Part shown: positions 1 through 7,588 of the stretch, one piece after another | Numbering within the stretch: position 1 is the stretch's first letter | How the letters are laid out: each line of letters opens with the position of its first letter | DNA from: Dinghuibacter silviterrae | GTDB lineage: Bacteria > Bacteroidota > Bacteroidia > Chitinophagales > Chitinophagaceae | DNA length: 64,000 nucleotides | NCBI RefSeq assembly: GCF_004366355.1 | Contig: NZ_SODV01000002.1 | Coordinates: 722,768 to 786,767 of the forward strand | Direction: 5' to 3' | Translations under genes and position numbers: made by a program | Notes under the pieces: generated by a model | What the model saw: the letters and a program-made list of their open reading frames with translations, nothing else | What the model was told of the DNA's origin: nothing | Database searches by the model: none

Positions 1-160
1 GCATCAGCCAGCCAATCTCCATAAATGCCGCCACCGTTTTCGCCACTTTTTCGGGCACTTGTTTTGGCACCGGCATGTAGTGGAAGAACTTGTCCAGGCC
101 GGCGTTGATAAACATCAGGCCTGCCAGCAGGCAAAGGATAAAAAGGATGATACGTTTCAT
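1..160 (-). CDS. DoxX-like membrane protein (partial)
   Basis: Only the first 53 codons are inside the window; the gene continues past the left edge. The start MKRIILFILCLLAGLMF is one hydrophobic helix, followed by INAGLDKFFHYMPVPKQVPE, which resembles the N-terminus of DoxX/DoxD-like membrane proteins, where a G-x-x-K-F motif follows helix 1. DoxX-like proteins are small four-helix inner-membrane proteins of mostly unknown role, sometimes linked to redox stress. The start codon is the ATG at 158-160, 32 bases downstream of a good -7 promoter element. Family assignment rests on a short stretch. Confidence 0.6.
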   Translation of the reverse strand, partial: MKRIILFILCLLAGLMFINAGLDKFFHYMPVPKQVPEKVAKTVAAFMEIGWLM

Positions 161-191
161 TGGTGTTGTTTTGTGGTAAACGGATAGGTTT

Positions 192-216
192 CAAATATAT
201 GGGTAACCAATCGGTT
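192..216 (-). promoter_or_regulatory. Promoter of the DoxX-like gene with a palindromic operator candidate
   Basis: On the minus strand 192-199 reads TATATTTG, an exact match to the Bacteroidota -7 element TAnnTTTG. Just upstream (205-216) is the near-palindrome AACCGATTGGTT (10 of 12 positions symmetric), placed between the expected -33 and -7 elements, where a repressor would block transcription. Such short palindromes are common for TetR-type repressors, but no TetR gene is visible here. Confidence 0.5.
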
Positions 217-331
217 TCGAAAAACTATTTTTTCGGGCTGCCCGAGCTCTTTTGTTGGTGAACGATAGGTTATTTCTTAAATGAAAATTGTTTTTATAGA
301 CATGAAATAGCATGTCGGGTTGTTGACTATT

Positions 332-406
332 TTGGTCACTTATTTTATAAAAAAAGGTAACAAATATTGATTTAAATTGTCACTTATTTTTGTAAATTGG
401 TGACAA
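332..406 (+). promoter_or_regulatory. Tandem operator palindromes of the AbiE-type locus
   Basis: Two related copies lie 44 bp apart. The second (377-406) is a perfect inverted repeat, TTGTCAC...GTGACAA, with a 16-base spacer; the first (332-363) is imperfect, TTGGTCAC...GGTAACAA. Both contain TCACTTATTTT in the left half. AbiEi-type antitoxins are known to repress their own operon by binding inverted repeats in the promoter, so these are the natural candidate sites. The second palindrome covers the -7 element and ends on the first base of the antitoxin ATG. Confidence 0.7.
385..392 (+). promoter_or_regulatory. -7 promoter element of the toxin-antitoxin operon
   Basis: TATTTTTG matches TAnnTTTG exactly and lies inside the second operator palindrome. 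The expected transcription start is about 397-399, giving a leader of fewer than ten bases before the ATG at 406. A -33 element is weak (TTG at 367-369 is too close). Confidence 0.55.
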
Positions 407-1008
407 TGGAGAATGTACAAAAAAATATAAAATATTCATTATCAAAGAAAAAGAATGGGAGTTTGATATTTCCCTCTGATTTTAGAGGCATGGGTAGTGA
501 AGCGGCTATTAAAAAGGCGCTCTCACGTTTGACGGTGCAGGGGATACTGAAAAGGGCGGCGCATGGGATTTATTATAAGCCCAAAATAGATCCGGTCCTG
601 GGGGAACTACATCCTGGAGCGGAAGAGATAGCGACTATGTTGGCGAAGAAGGAGAAGATACGGATTCGACCTGCAGGCGCGTATGCATTGAATAAGCTCG
701 GACTGAGTACACAGGTACCCACCCGACTGGTATTTATAACGGATGGGCCTCCCCGCCAGCTGAATATAGGTAAGATGAAGATCAGGTTCAAGGCAACATC
801 GCACAAAAAGTTAGCTACCATCGGACAGATCAGCGCGCTAGTGATTCAGGCATTGGAAGAGTTGGATATAAACCATATTGACGTTGATACGGCGGCCCGG
901 ATAAAGAAGCTGTTGTTAATGGAAGATGCTAAGAAGTTGAAACATGACCTTGGGCTGGCGCCGGTACGGGTATATAATTATATTGTTAAACTGTTAAAGG
1001 AAAAATAG
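406..1008 (+). CDS. AbiEi-type antitoxin / DUF6088 transcriptional regulator
   Basis: A 200-residue protein with an N-terminal winged-helix region (IFPSDFRGMGSEAAIKKALS then LTVQGILKRAAHGIYYKPK, about residues 20-60) and a C-terminal domain typical of the DUF6088/AbiEi antitoxin family of type IV toxin-antitoxin systems. The antitoxin normally represses the operon through promoter palindromes and counteracts the nucleotidyltransferase toxin without binding it. An in-frame TTG lies nine bases upstream, but the ATG at 406 is preferred because it sits just after the promoter. The stop is two bases before the toxin ATG, so the two genes form one operon. The upstream sequence is AT-rich compared with the rest of the window, as is common for accessory defence genes. 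Confidence 0.8.
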   Translation: MENVQKNIKYSLSKKKNGSLIFPSDFRGMGSEAAIKKALSRLTVQGILKRAAHGIYYKPKIDPVLGELHPGAEEIATMLAKKEKIRIRPAGAYALNKLGLSTQVPTRLVFITDGPPRQLNIGKMKIRFKATSHKKLATIGQISALVIQALEELDINHIDVDTAARIKKLLLMEDAKKLKHDLGLAPVRVYNYIVKLLKEK

Positions 1009-1010
1009 AT

Positions 1011-2027
1011 ATGACGGGCTGGCTTGCACTTTCAAATGAGCAGAGACGGGCAACCTTGGAGCAAGCGTGGCGTAAAAGCGGGATTGGTCCTAAAGCGATC
1101 GAGAAAGACTGGTGGGTTACGCTGGCGTTAAAGGCTTTGTTTGAAGGACCGTATAGGAAGTACATGATATTTAAGGGCGGCACGTCATTAAGTAAGAGCT
1201 GGAACCTGATCGAGCGATTCTCGGAGGATATAGATATCGCCCTGGATGCGAAGGCATTCGATATGGAGCACAAAGCGGCTCCGACGAAAGGTGATATTGA
1301 AAGGCTAAAGCGCAGGGGCTGCGCTTTCACCAGTATGGAGTTAAAAGCCGCGTTAGAGGGACAATTGACGAAAATGGGCGTACCGGAAGGCATGATAAGC
1401 ATTACGGCTGCAGAGGTCAATGAAAAGATGCCGGATAAGGACCCACAGGTATTGATGGTAGGGTATCCACCTTTGTACGAGGCGAACCCTTATTTGAGGG
1501 ATGAAGTACGAGTAGAGGTCAGTGTCCGGTCATTGAAGGAACCTTATACGCAAAGAGGCATTCAATCTATTTTATATACCTGGTTCCCGAATGAGGTATA
1601 TGCGGAAATCCCGCTGGAGATTGCCGTGGTGGATCCGAGAAAGACTTGCCTTGAAAAAGCCTTCCTATTGCATGAGGAGTTTATGAAGCCGGATTTGAAT
1701 AAAATCCGGATCGAGCGAATGTCCAGGCATCTGTATGATTTGTACCGGTTGGATCGATCGGGGGTATCAGATAAAGCGTTGGCCGATAATGAATTATATG
1801 CGGCTATTATCGAACATAGAAAGCAATACAGCAGACTGAAGCATGTCCGGTATGAGACCTTGGAGCGGGCTACTATTTCTTTTTGTCCGCCTGGGGCGTT
1901 GTGGAAGGTATACCAGGAAGATTACGCAAAGATGCAGGATCAAATGATCTATGGAAATTCGGTGTCATTTGAGGAGTTGATGGAGGGATTGGAAGTGCTT
2001 CAAGCAAAATTCAGAGGAAATAGTTAG
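1011..2027 (+). CDS. AbiEii/AbiGii-family nucleotidyltransferase toxin
   Basis: A 338-residue protein of the AbiEii/AbiGii family (DUF1814, DNA-polymerase-beta-like nucleotidyltransferase fold). The nucleotide-binding loop is KGGTSLSK (residues 55-62) and the acidic metal-binding motif is SEDIDIA (71-77, with D73 and D75), the spacing expected for the fold. Family members transfer nucleotides to cellular targets such as tRNA 3' ends and cause growth arrest or abortive infection of phage. It follows the antitoxin gene with a two-base gap, so it is co-transcribed and probably coupled. The catalytic motifs are intact, so the toxin is presumably functional. The molecular target cannot be read from sequence. 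Confidence 0.88.
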   Translation: MTGWLALSNEQRRATLEQAWRKSGIGPKAIEKDWWVTLALKALFEGPYRKYMIFKGGTSLSKSWNLIERFSEDIDIALDAKAFDMEHKAAPTKGDIERLKRRGCAFTSMELKAALEGQLTKMGVPEGMISITAAEVNEKMPDKDPQVLMVGYPPLYEANPYLRDEVRVEVSVRSLKEPYTQRGIQSILYTWFPNEVYAEIPLEIAVVDPRKTCLEKAFLLHEEFMKPDLNKIRIERMSRHLYDLYRLDRSGVSDKALADNELYAAIIEHRKQYSRLKHVRYETLERATISFCPPGALWKVYQEDYAKMQDQMIYGNSVSFEELMEGLEVLQAKFRGNS

Positions 2028-2164
2028 CAGGTTTGTCGAAGGTGTGAAGGAGATTCAACTGAATCCTTGCCAAACAGAGATTTTGTTACATGGCCAAGTG
2101 ATTCTGTTACTTTTATTCCTCCAGCCCTAAAGACCTTTGTCCCATAATTTAAACCCAATAAGTT

Positions 2165-3175
2165 ATGGACAAATTAAAACAAACACGCCTTGGCAGCGAA
2201 GGCCTCGTCGTCCCGGCCATCGGCCTGGGCTGTATGGGCATGACCCCGGGCTTCGGATTCGAAGAACTTTACGGAAAGACGGATGAAAAAGAAGCGATCG
2301 CCACCATTCACCGTTCGCTCGAATTAGGCGGCAACTTTTTGGACACGGCCGATGCGTATGGGCCCTTTCTCAATGAGCAGTTGATTGCGAAAGCGATGGG
2401 TGGCAACCGTAGCCAATACATCATAGCCACCAAATTCGGTATCGAAGTGAATGATGAGGGTGCATACACCGGTTTGGTCAACGGTAAAGCGAATTACGTA
2501 CGAAAGGCAGTAGAAAGATCGCTGAAAAATCTGCAGACCGACTACATCGACTTGTATTACCTGCACCGTTTGGACAAAACCACTCCGGTAGAGGAAACAG
2601 TTGCCGCCCTGGCTGAGCTGGTGAAAGAGGGAAAGGTAAGGTACATCGGTCTTTCGGAAGTATCTTCTGCCACCATCCGAAAGGCGCATAAAGTCCACCC
2701 CTTGACGGCAGTGCAGACCGAGTATTCGCTGTTTGAAAGAAGCCTTGAGGAAGACGGAATCTACGATACGCTGAACCAACTTGGCATTGGACTCGTGGCG
2801 TATTCTCCATTGGGGAGGGGCTTTTTGTCGGGTCAGTTCAGGTCCCCGGATGATTATTCCGCAAGTGATTTCAGGCGACATATACCCAAGACCTCGGGCG
2901 ACCAGTTTTACAAAAACCTTGAATTGCTAAAAGAAATCGAAGCCATGGCTGCTGAAAAGGGTATTACCAGCACCCAACTCGCTCTTGCCTGGGTAATGGC
3001 CAAGGGGGCAGTACCTATCCCCGGCACCAAACGCGTAAAATACGTAGAAAGCAATATTGCTGCTACGAAAATTGAGTTGACGCCCAAAGACATGGACCAC
3101 CTGGAAAGCATCATTCCACTGGGGGCCCAAACGGGCGCCCGTTATGGTGAAGCGGGAATGCAGCAGGTTGATTAA
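2165..3175 (+). CDS. Aldo/keto reductase
   Basis: A 336-residue NADPH-dependent oxidoreductase with a TIM-barrel fold. It begins KLKQTRLGSEGLVVPAIGLG and shows the family tetrad context: D-T-A-D-A-Y-G (catalytic Tyr), I-A-T-K-F-G (Lys) and L-Y-Y-L-H-R (His). The C-terminal PIPGTKRVKYVESNI is the usual cofactor phosphate region. It resembles YakC/AKR13-type enzymes that reduce small aldehydes and ketones; the substrate is unknown. The gene is followed nine bases later by an AraC regulator on the same strand, which may control it. A related enzyme is encoded at 40003-41007. No exact promoter element was found; GACCTTTG at 2132-2139 is one base off. Confidence 0.92.
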   Translation: MDKLKQTRLGSEGLVVPAIGLGCMGMTPGFGFEELYGKTDEKEAIATIHRSLELGGNFLDTADAYGPFLNEQLIAKAMGGNRSQYIIATKFGIEVNDEGAYTGLVNGKANYVRKAVERSLKNLQTDYIDLYYLHRLDKTTPVEETVAALAELVKEGKVRYIGLSEVSSATIRKAHKVHPLTAVQTEYSLFERSLEEDGIYDTLNQLGIGLVAYSPLGRGFLSGQFRSPDDYSASDFRRHIPKTSGDQFYKNLELLKEIEAMAAEKGITSTQLALAWVMAKGAVPIPGTKRVKYVESNIAATKIELTPKDMDHLESIIPLGAQTGARYGEAGMQQVD

Positions 3176-3184
3176 TTTTAAGTG

Positions 3185-4090
3185 ATGAAAAAGAAGTCGC
3201 CATCGCCTACGATTGTGTCCATTTCGGCCTTGCATCAAATGATGGATTTGAAAAAGCCGACGCATCCCCTGGTAAGCGTCATCGACCTTCGGGAAGTATA
3301 TGGCCGTGCGGAAAAGATTGAACAATCATTGGCATATAATTTTTATTCCATTGCCATCAAGAAGAATTTTGAGGGGAAATTGCGCTACGGGCAACAATAC
3401 TATGATTTTGATGAAGGCGTAATGGTATTTATTGCGCCCCAGCAGGTCATGCATTTCGATGTATCTACGCTGCCACAGGTGGAAGGCCAGATGCTGATCG
3501 TACACCCCGATTTCTTTAAGAATTATCCACTGGCGACAACGATCAGGTCCTATGGGTTTTTCTCTTATGCGACCAATGAGGCCTTGCACTTGTCCGAAGT
3601 TGAGGAGCAGTTGATCACCAATATGATGACCAATATACATCGGGAGATCGTTTCCTCCATTGATGCCTTTACCCAGGACCTGATTGTCTCGCACATTGAC
3701 CTGTTATTGAAATATTGCAACCGGTTTTATCACCGGCAGTTTATCACCCGGAAGGTGGTGAATGACGATTTGTTGATAAAGCTGGAGGATCAGTTGAATG
3801 CCTATTTCAATGAGAAAAGAGGGTTGCCTACCGTCCAGTATCTGGCTTCGCAATTGAACGTGTCCCCCAACTATCTGAGCGATATGTTGCGCGCGCTTAC
3901 CGGGCAGAGCACACAGCAACATATCCAAAGCAGGGTCATTGAACGGGCGAAAGAGATGCTGTCGACAACGGATCTATCCGTCAGTGAAATTGCTTATGCC
4001 TTGGGGTTTGATTACCCGCAGTCGTTTCATAGGCTGTTTAAGAACCTTACGAAGACCTCGCCTTTGGAATATAGGAATTCATTCAATTAA
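3185..4090 (+). CDS. AraC-family transcriptional regulator
   Basis: A 301-residue regulator. The N-terminal 190 residues form a cupin-like sensing domain (FIAPQQVMHFD within a barrel region). The C-terminal 100 residues hold two helix-turn-helix motifs, LPTVQYLASQLNVSPNYLSD and LSVSEIAYALGFDYPQSFHR, ending in the signature FHRLFKNLTKTSPLEYRNS. A GTG codon directly precedes the ATG; ATG at 3185 is taken as the start. It lies nine bases after the aldo/keto reductase and probably shares its transcript, so regulator and enzyme may respond to the same compound. Confidence 0.9.
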   Translation: MKKKSPSPTIVSISALHQMMDLKKPTHPLVSVIDLREVYGRAEKIEQSLAYNFYSIAIKKNFEGKLRYGQQYYDFDEGVMVFIAPQQVMHFDVSTLPQVEGQMLIVHPDFFKNYPLATTIRSYGFFSYATNEALHLSEVEEQLITNMMTNIHREIVSSIDAFTQDLIVSHIDLLLKYCNRFYHRQFITRKVVNDDLLIKLEDQLNAYFNEKRGLPTVQYLASQLNVSPNYLSDMLRALTGQSTQQHIQSRVIERAKEMLSTTDLSVSEIAYALGFDYPQSFHRLFKNLTKTSPLEYRNSFN

Positions 4091-4115
4091 GTGCCATATA
4101 TGCCGTTGTAAACAT

Positions 4116-4140
4116 AGCCCGCGGTAAAAGCTGCGGGCTT
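4116..4140. terminator. Bidirectional terminator between convergent genes
   Basis: AGCCCGC (4117-4123) pairs with GCGGGCT (4133-4139) around a ten-base loop and is followed by a short T-rich stretch (TTTAGCTTT). It lies between the AraC gene and the convergent patatin gene and touches the patatin stop codon. Confidence 0.6.
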
Positions 4141-4898
4141 TAGCTTTGTTCATTCGCTTCCAGCATTTGCTTTGCAAATTGGTAGCCAATATCCCGAATG
4201 ACGGGTAGTGATTTTACATTCAGGACGGTAAAATCTTTCAGATCCGGCGGTTCCAGGAATACGTCGCACAGAGGGATAGTCTCCAGGATCATTTCCCTTA
4301 ACGTCAGGTGAATCGCTCTATCACTTTGAGCGATAACAGAAGCGGCAGGGTCGTACGGGACCAGTGGGTTGACGAAAACCCCTATGATGGGGAAAGCATA
4401 TTTCTTCAGCGGTTCTACATTAAAATTACAAGAGAGCCCGCCATCCACGTAGGGGATACCTTCAATCATCATCGGAGGAAAGACGATGGGTATGGAAGCC
4501 GACGCGATTACCACATCCAGGATAGGGCCGGTCGTGAAGGTGGCTCCCCGGCCGGTTGCATAATTGGTGGCGTTTGCGAAAAAAGGGGTGGGCAGCTCTT
4601 CGATTCGTTTGGTGCGGAGGTTGTTCCTGACCAGGTCCTTCAGGAAGTTGACGTTGACAAGCCCTTGTTGTTTTAGATGGTGTCTGTTCACCGGCAACCT
4701 TTTGATATGCGTAAGGATCAGTTCTCCTATTTCCGCCGGATGAAACCCGTCTGCGATAAAAGCCCCGATGATGGCGCCTGCGCTGGTGCCGCTGATCGCC
4801 TCAATTTTATACCCTTTTTCATACAGGTATTGCAGGACGCCCAGGTGGGCCATTCCCCGGGCGCCGCCGCCGGATAAGCATAGTGATGTGGATGGCAT
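4140..4898 (-). CDS. Patatin-like phospholipase
   Basis: A 252-residue serine hydrolase of the patatin/RssA family. The oxyanion loop is GGGARG (residues 10-15), the nucleophile elbow is GTSAG with Ser39, and the second member of the catalytic dyad is Asp152 in DGG. These enzymes hydrolyse acyl ester bonds of membrane lipids. The protein has no signal peptide and is close to a bare catalytic domain, like the short cytoplasmic members. An in-frame TTG seven codons upstream is possible, but the ATG at 4898 gives the usual short N-terminus. The substrate is unknown. Confidence 0.88.
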   Translation of the reverse strand: MPSTSLCLSGGGARGMAHLGVLQYLYEKGYKIEAISGTSAGAIIGAFIADGFHPAEIGELILTHIKRLPVNRHHLKQQGLVNVNFLKDLVRNNLRTKRIEELPTPFFANATNYATGRGATFTTGPILDVVIASASIPIVFPPMMIEGIPYVDGGLSCNFNVEPLKKYAFPIIGVFVNPLVPYDPAASVIAQSDRAIHLTLREMILETIPLCDVFLEPPDLKDFTVLNVKSLPVIRDIGYQFAKQMLEANEQS

Positions 4899-4954
4899 AA
4901 GGTTGCTGGTATGTCTCAAGTTAATGAAATTGCCCCGGGCAGGAACAATTAGGC

Positions 4955-5150
4955 GCGGAAGATGAGATTACCTCCGGCACCTTCGGTGCCTCCGGTGATC
5001 TCCGAAGGGGAGGCTTACAGTCCCCGTCCCTGCCCGGCCGCTGCGCGGCCTAAGTTTTGTCATTTATTGCGCGTCCGCGAGCAAGCTCGCTCCCGCTCCA
5101 TAAACGACAAAACCCCGAGCCTTTGGCTCGGGGCAGGGACTTGAGTCCTG
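4955..5150. repeat. Palindrome cluster downstream of tRNA-Leu, bounded by a copy of the tRNA 3' end
   Basis: This gene-free stretch holds GCGGAAGATGAGATT (4955-4969), identical to the tRNA-Leu 3' segment at 5152-5166. Between the copies are hairpins GGCACC/GGTGCC (4976-4990), GGCCG/CGGCC (5036-5050) and GCGAGC/GCTCGC (5077-5090); a 14-bp near-perfect inverted repeat (5054-5067 with 5100-5113); an outer 10-bp perfect inverted repeat GTCCCTGCCC/GGGCAGGGAC (5026-5035 with 5131-5140); and the tRNA terminator. No coding sequence is credible. Confidence 0.75.
5109..5133 (-). terminator. Rho-independent terminator of tRNA-Leu
   Basis: On the minus strand CCCCGAGCC (from 5133) pairs perfectly with GGCTCGGGG (to 5113) around AAA and is followed by TTTT (5112-5109). 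It lies 18 bases beyond the tRNA 3' end. Confidence 0.88.
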
Positions 5151-5234
5151 TGCGGAAGATGAGATTCGAACTCACACGCCAGTTACGGCGCTACCACCTC
5201 AAAGTAGTGCGTCTACCAGTTTCGCCACCTCCGC
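5151..5234 (-). tRNA. tRNA-Leu (anticodon GAG)
   Basis: Minus-strand sequence folds as a class II tRNA of 84 nt. The acceptor arm GCGGAGG pairs with TCTTCCGC allowing a wobble; the D arm is GCGAAACTGGTAGACGC; the anticodon stem CTACT/GGTAG encloses TTGAGGT with anticodon GAG; a long variable arm GCGCCGTAACTGGCGT follows; and the T loop has GTTCGAATC. The discriminator is A and CCA is not encoded. It reads CUC and CUU codons. Own promoter and terminator are present, so it is a single-gene unit. Confidence 0.95.
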
Positions 5235-5243
5235 AAGGGGCTG

Positions 5244-5251
5244 CAAATATA
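5244..5251 (-). promoter_or_regulatory. -7 promoter element of tRNA-Leu
   Basis: TATATTTG on the minus strand matches TAnnTTTG and lies nine bases before the mature tRNA 5' end, leaving only a very short 5' leader. Confidence 0.6.
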
Positions 5252-5263
5252 GGAAATTTATTT

Positions 5264-5686
5264 TTACGAAAACCATTTTCTGTCAAAAGACCACCGGCCA
5301 CCGCCTTTCAGCAGCAAATAGCAGGTGCCGAGGAGCATACACCAGTCAGTCCGGGCGGCGTGGAGCATGGCCCAGAGACCGTGGGAGATCAAGATGGGCA
5401 TTTGTATGGCGACCAGAGAGAAAATGGTGATAATAAGTAAAGGCACTACCGCCAGGCGGGTGAAAAGACCCGCGAGAATAAGGATCGCGCAAACGATCTG
5501 CAAGACCGCATCAAGACCCGCAGAAAAGTAGGGAAGTGGAAACCCAATCGAATGAAAATGCCCCCCGCCGAGGTCTGCGGGGTAGACAAATTTCTGGATG
5601 CCTTCGGAAAGGTAGATGCCTCCGACCATCAAGCGGATAAACAAGACGGAACCAGTCTCTTCTGTTGCCAATATCCTTCGGATCAT
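5264..5686 (-). CDS. DoxX family membrane protein
   Basis: A 140-residue DoxX protein. It has four predicted membrane segments (about residues 14-30, 53-77, 80-100 and 112-128) and the family pattern G-I-Y-L-S-E-G-I-Q-K-F near residue 27 with P-L-P-Y-F downstream. It sits in the inner membrane; some relatives act with thiol or superoxide stress systems, most are uncharacterised. It is divergent from the gntP operon (80 bases apart) and lies upstream of the tRNA-Leu promoter. Confidence 0.85.
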   Translation of the reverse strand: MIRRILATEETGSVLFIRLMVGGIYLSEGIQKFVYPADLGGGHFHSIGFPLPYFSAGLDAVLQIVCAILILAGLFTRLAVVPLLIITIFSLVAIQMPILISHGLWAMLHAARTDWCMLLGTCYLLLKGGGRWSFDRKWFS

Positions 5687-5766
5687 GGGGTAAGCGGTAA
5701 GCGTAAAATGGGGAAAAGGTATAAAACAAAAATGATATTGGCGAAAATTATTGTAGCTTTCAAGGT

Positions 5767-7092
5767 ATGCCCTTAATCCTTTGTGTCATAGGCATTTTGT
5801 GCCTGATTCTGCTGATGGTTTGGTGTAAACTGGACGCATTTATCTCGTTTATCGTAGTGAGCGTGGGGCTGGGGTTGGCGTACGGATTGGACATTAAGGG
5901 AATCGCGGGGGCGATCCAAAAAGGGATCGGAAGTATCCTGGGCACGCTGGTGATCATCTTGGGCTTTGGGGCGATGTTGGGGCGGTTGGTGGCGGACAGC
6001 GGGGCGGCGCAGCAGATCATGGATTCGATGATCCGGGTGTCGGGACGGAAAGGGCTTTTGTGGGCGATGGCGCTGGCAGGGTTGGTGATCGGTATTCCCT
6101 TATTCTATACGGCGGGGTTTGTGGTGGTGATGCCGCTGATCGCAGCGGTGGGGGCGTCGACGGGGCTCCCGTTGGTGCATGTGGGTATGCCGATGTTGTC
6201 GGCCTTGTCGGTGGCGCATGGGTTTCTGCCGCCGCATCCTTCTCCCACGGCGATCACGCACATGTTACACGCGGACCTGGGCCGGACACTGTTATATGGA
6301 TTGATGGCGGCCGTCCCGGCGATCGTGATTGCGGGGCCTTTGTTTGCGCAGACGCTTAAAAAGTATACGGCCCGGCCGGATCCGGCCTTGCTCCGGTCGA
6401 GGGTATTGCCCAAAGAGGAGCTGCCGGGGTTGGGGGTGAGTTTGCTGACGGCCTTGTTGCCGTTGGTGTTGCTCACGGCCACGACGGTGTTGGAGGCGGT
6501 GGCGCCGAAACAGGAGGGGACCATAAAGGATATAATAACCTTTATCGGCGATCCGAACATCGCCATGCTGATCAGCGTATTGGTGGCGGTTTACGTCCTG
6601 GGGCTCCGTCGCGGTAAACGGATGACGGAGGTGATGAAGTCCCTGGAAGACGCCTTTAAGGGCGTGGCGCCGGTGTTGATGGTGATCGCGGGGTCTGGGG
6701 TGTTTGCGGAAGTGATGAAGGAGGGGGGCGCGGACGACTATATCGCGGGGGTTCTGAGCCATGCGCCCTTGTCCCCGCTGGTGTTGGGCTGGGGGATAGC
6801 GGCGATGATCCGGGTCAGTGTGGGGTCGGCAACGGTGGCGGGGCTGACGGCAGCGGCGATCATCTTACCTTTGATGGGGCAACACCCGGAGTTGCACCCG
6901 GAATTGATGGTTTTGTCGATCGGCGCAGGGAGCCTTTTTTGTTCGCACGTGAATGACGGTGGCTTTTGGCTGTTCAAACAATATTTTAATCTAAGCGTAC
7001 GGGAAACGTTCCTCACCTGGTCGGTGATGGAAACGATCGTATCGCTGGTGGGGCTCGGGATGGTTTTGATTCTTAACCAAATTATAGGATGA
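5767..7092 (+). CDS. GntP-family proton symporter
   Basis: A 441-residue inner-membrane carrier of the gluconate:H+ symporter (GntP) family with about 12 hydrophobic segments. Diagnostic stretches include GTLVIILGFGAMLGRLVADS (about residues 59-78), the loop HGFLPPHPSPTAI (about 156-168) and SVGSATVAGLTAAA near residue 350. GntP carriers import gluconate, fructuronate or D-serine (DsdX). It is the first gene of a three-gene operon with a RidA protein (gap four bases) and a D-serine dehydratase/D-threonine aldolase homologue, so a D-hydroxy-amino acid such as D-serine is a better guess than gluconate. TAGCTTTC at 5754-5761 is one base off the -7 consensus and would leave almost no leader. Confidence 0.9.
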   Translation: MPLILCVIGILCLILLMVWCKLDAFISFIVVSVGLGLAYGLDIKGIAGAIQKGIGSILGTLVIILGFGAMLGRLVADSGAAQQIMDSMIRVSGRKGLLWAMALAGLVIGIPLFYTAGFVVVMPLIAAVGASTGLPLVHVGMPMLSALSVAHGFLPPHPSPTAITHMLHADLGRTLLYGLMAAVPAIVIAGPLFAQTLKKYTARPDPALLRSRVLPKEELPGLGVSLLTALLPLVLLTATTVLEAVAPKQEGTIKDIITFIGDPNIAMLISVLVAVYVLGLRRGKRMTEVMKSLEDAFKGVAPVLMVIAGSGVFAEVMKEGGADDYIAGVLSHAPLSPLVLGWGIAAMIRVSVGSATVAGLTAAAIILPLMGQHPELHPELMVLSIGAGSLFCSHVNDGGFWLFKQYFNLSVRETFLTWSVMETIVSLVGLGMVLILNQIIG

Positions 7093-7096
7093 ATTT

Positions 7097-7558
7097 ATGA
7101 CGCCTCAGGAAAGTTTTACCAAGAAAGGATGGGTATTGCCGCCGGCACCAAAACCCGCGGGAGTGTATAAACCCTTGCTGGTCGTGGACCGGCTGGTGTA
7201 TGTATCGGGGCATGGCCCCGACCGGGAAGACGGTTCGTTGATCATCGGAAAAGCAGGTGCGGAACTGGACAAGGATGAAGCAAAGCTGGCGGCAAGACAG
7301 GTCGGGCTGACGATCTTGTCGACCCTTATCGCTCACCTTGGCTCGCTGGACAAAATCAAGCGTGTGGTCAAGGTGTTGGGGATGGTGAACGCGGTGCCGC
7401 ATTTCCAACATCACCCTTATGTGGTCAACGGTTGTAGCGAGCTGTTCGCGGAGGTCTGGGGACCGGACCTTGGCGTAGGGGTACGGAGCGCGGTTGGGAT
7501 GGGGTCCTTACCGGATAACATTACGGTGGAGATCGAAGCAATTTTTGAATTGGCATAG
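7097..7558 (+). CDS. RidA family enamine/imine deaminase
   Basis: A 153-residue YjgF/YER057c/UK114 (RidA) protein. It contains the strand LVVDRLVYVSGHGP and a late Arg in GVRSAVGMGSLPDNITVEIE, the position of the family's carboxylate-binding arginine. RidA proteins hydrolyse reactive enamines such as 2-aminoacrylate, released by PLP-dependent dehydratases, to keto acids and ammonia. It lies between the GntP carrier and a PLP enzyme of the D-serine dehydratase fold, which fits that clean-up role. It is longer than the roughly 130-residue archetype and belongs to the YjgF-like subgroup with an extended N-terminus. A hairpin GGGCC-GAA-GGCCC (7560-7572) follows the stop. Confidence 0.9.
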   Translation: MTPQESFTKKGWVLPPAPKPAGVYKPLLVVDRLVYVSGHGPDREDGSLIIGKAGAELDKDEAKLAARQVGLTILSTLIAHLGSLDKIKRVVKVLGMVNAVPHFQHHPYVVNGCSELFAEVWGPDLGVGVRSAVGMGSLPDNITVEIEAIFELA

Positions 7559-7588
7559 CGGGCCGAAGGCCCAAAATTTGCAAAGTCT

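Noticed and set aside
4955-5166. A complete integrated island at tRNA-Leu
   Set aside because: The 15-bp copies are only about 200 bp apart and no integrase or cargo lies between them; only a remnant or small element can be argued.
7560-7572. Terminator or riboswitch between ridA and the D-amino-acid enzyme gene
   Set aside because: The hairpin has a five-base stem and is followed by AAAATTTG rather than a T run; it is too small for a riboswitch.
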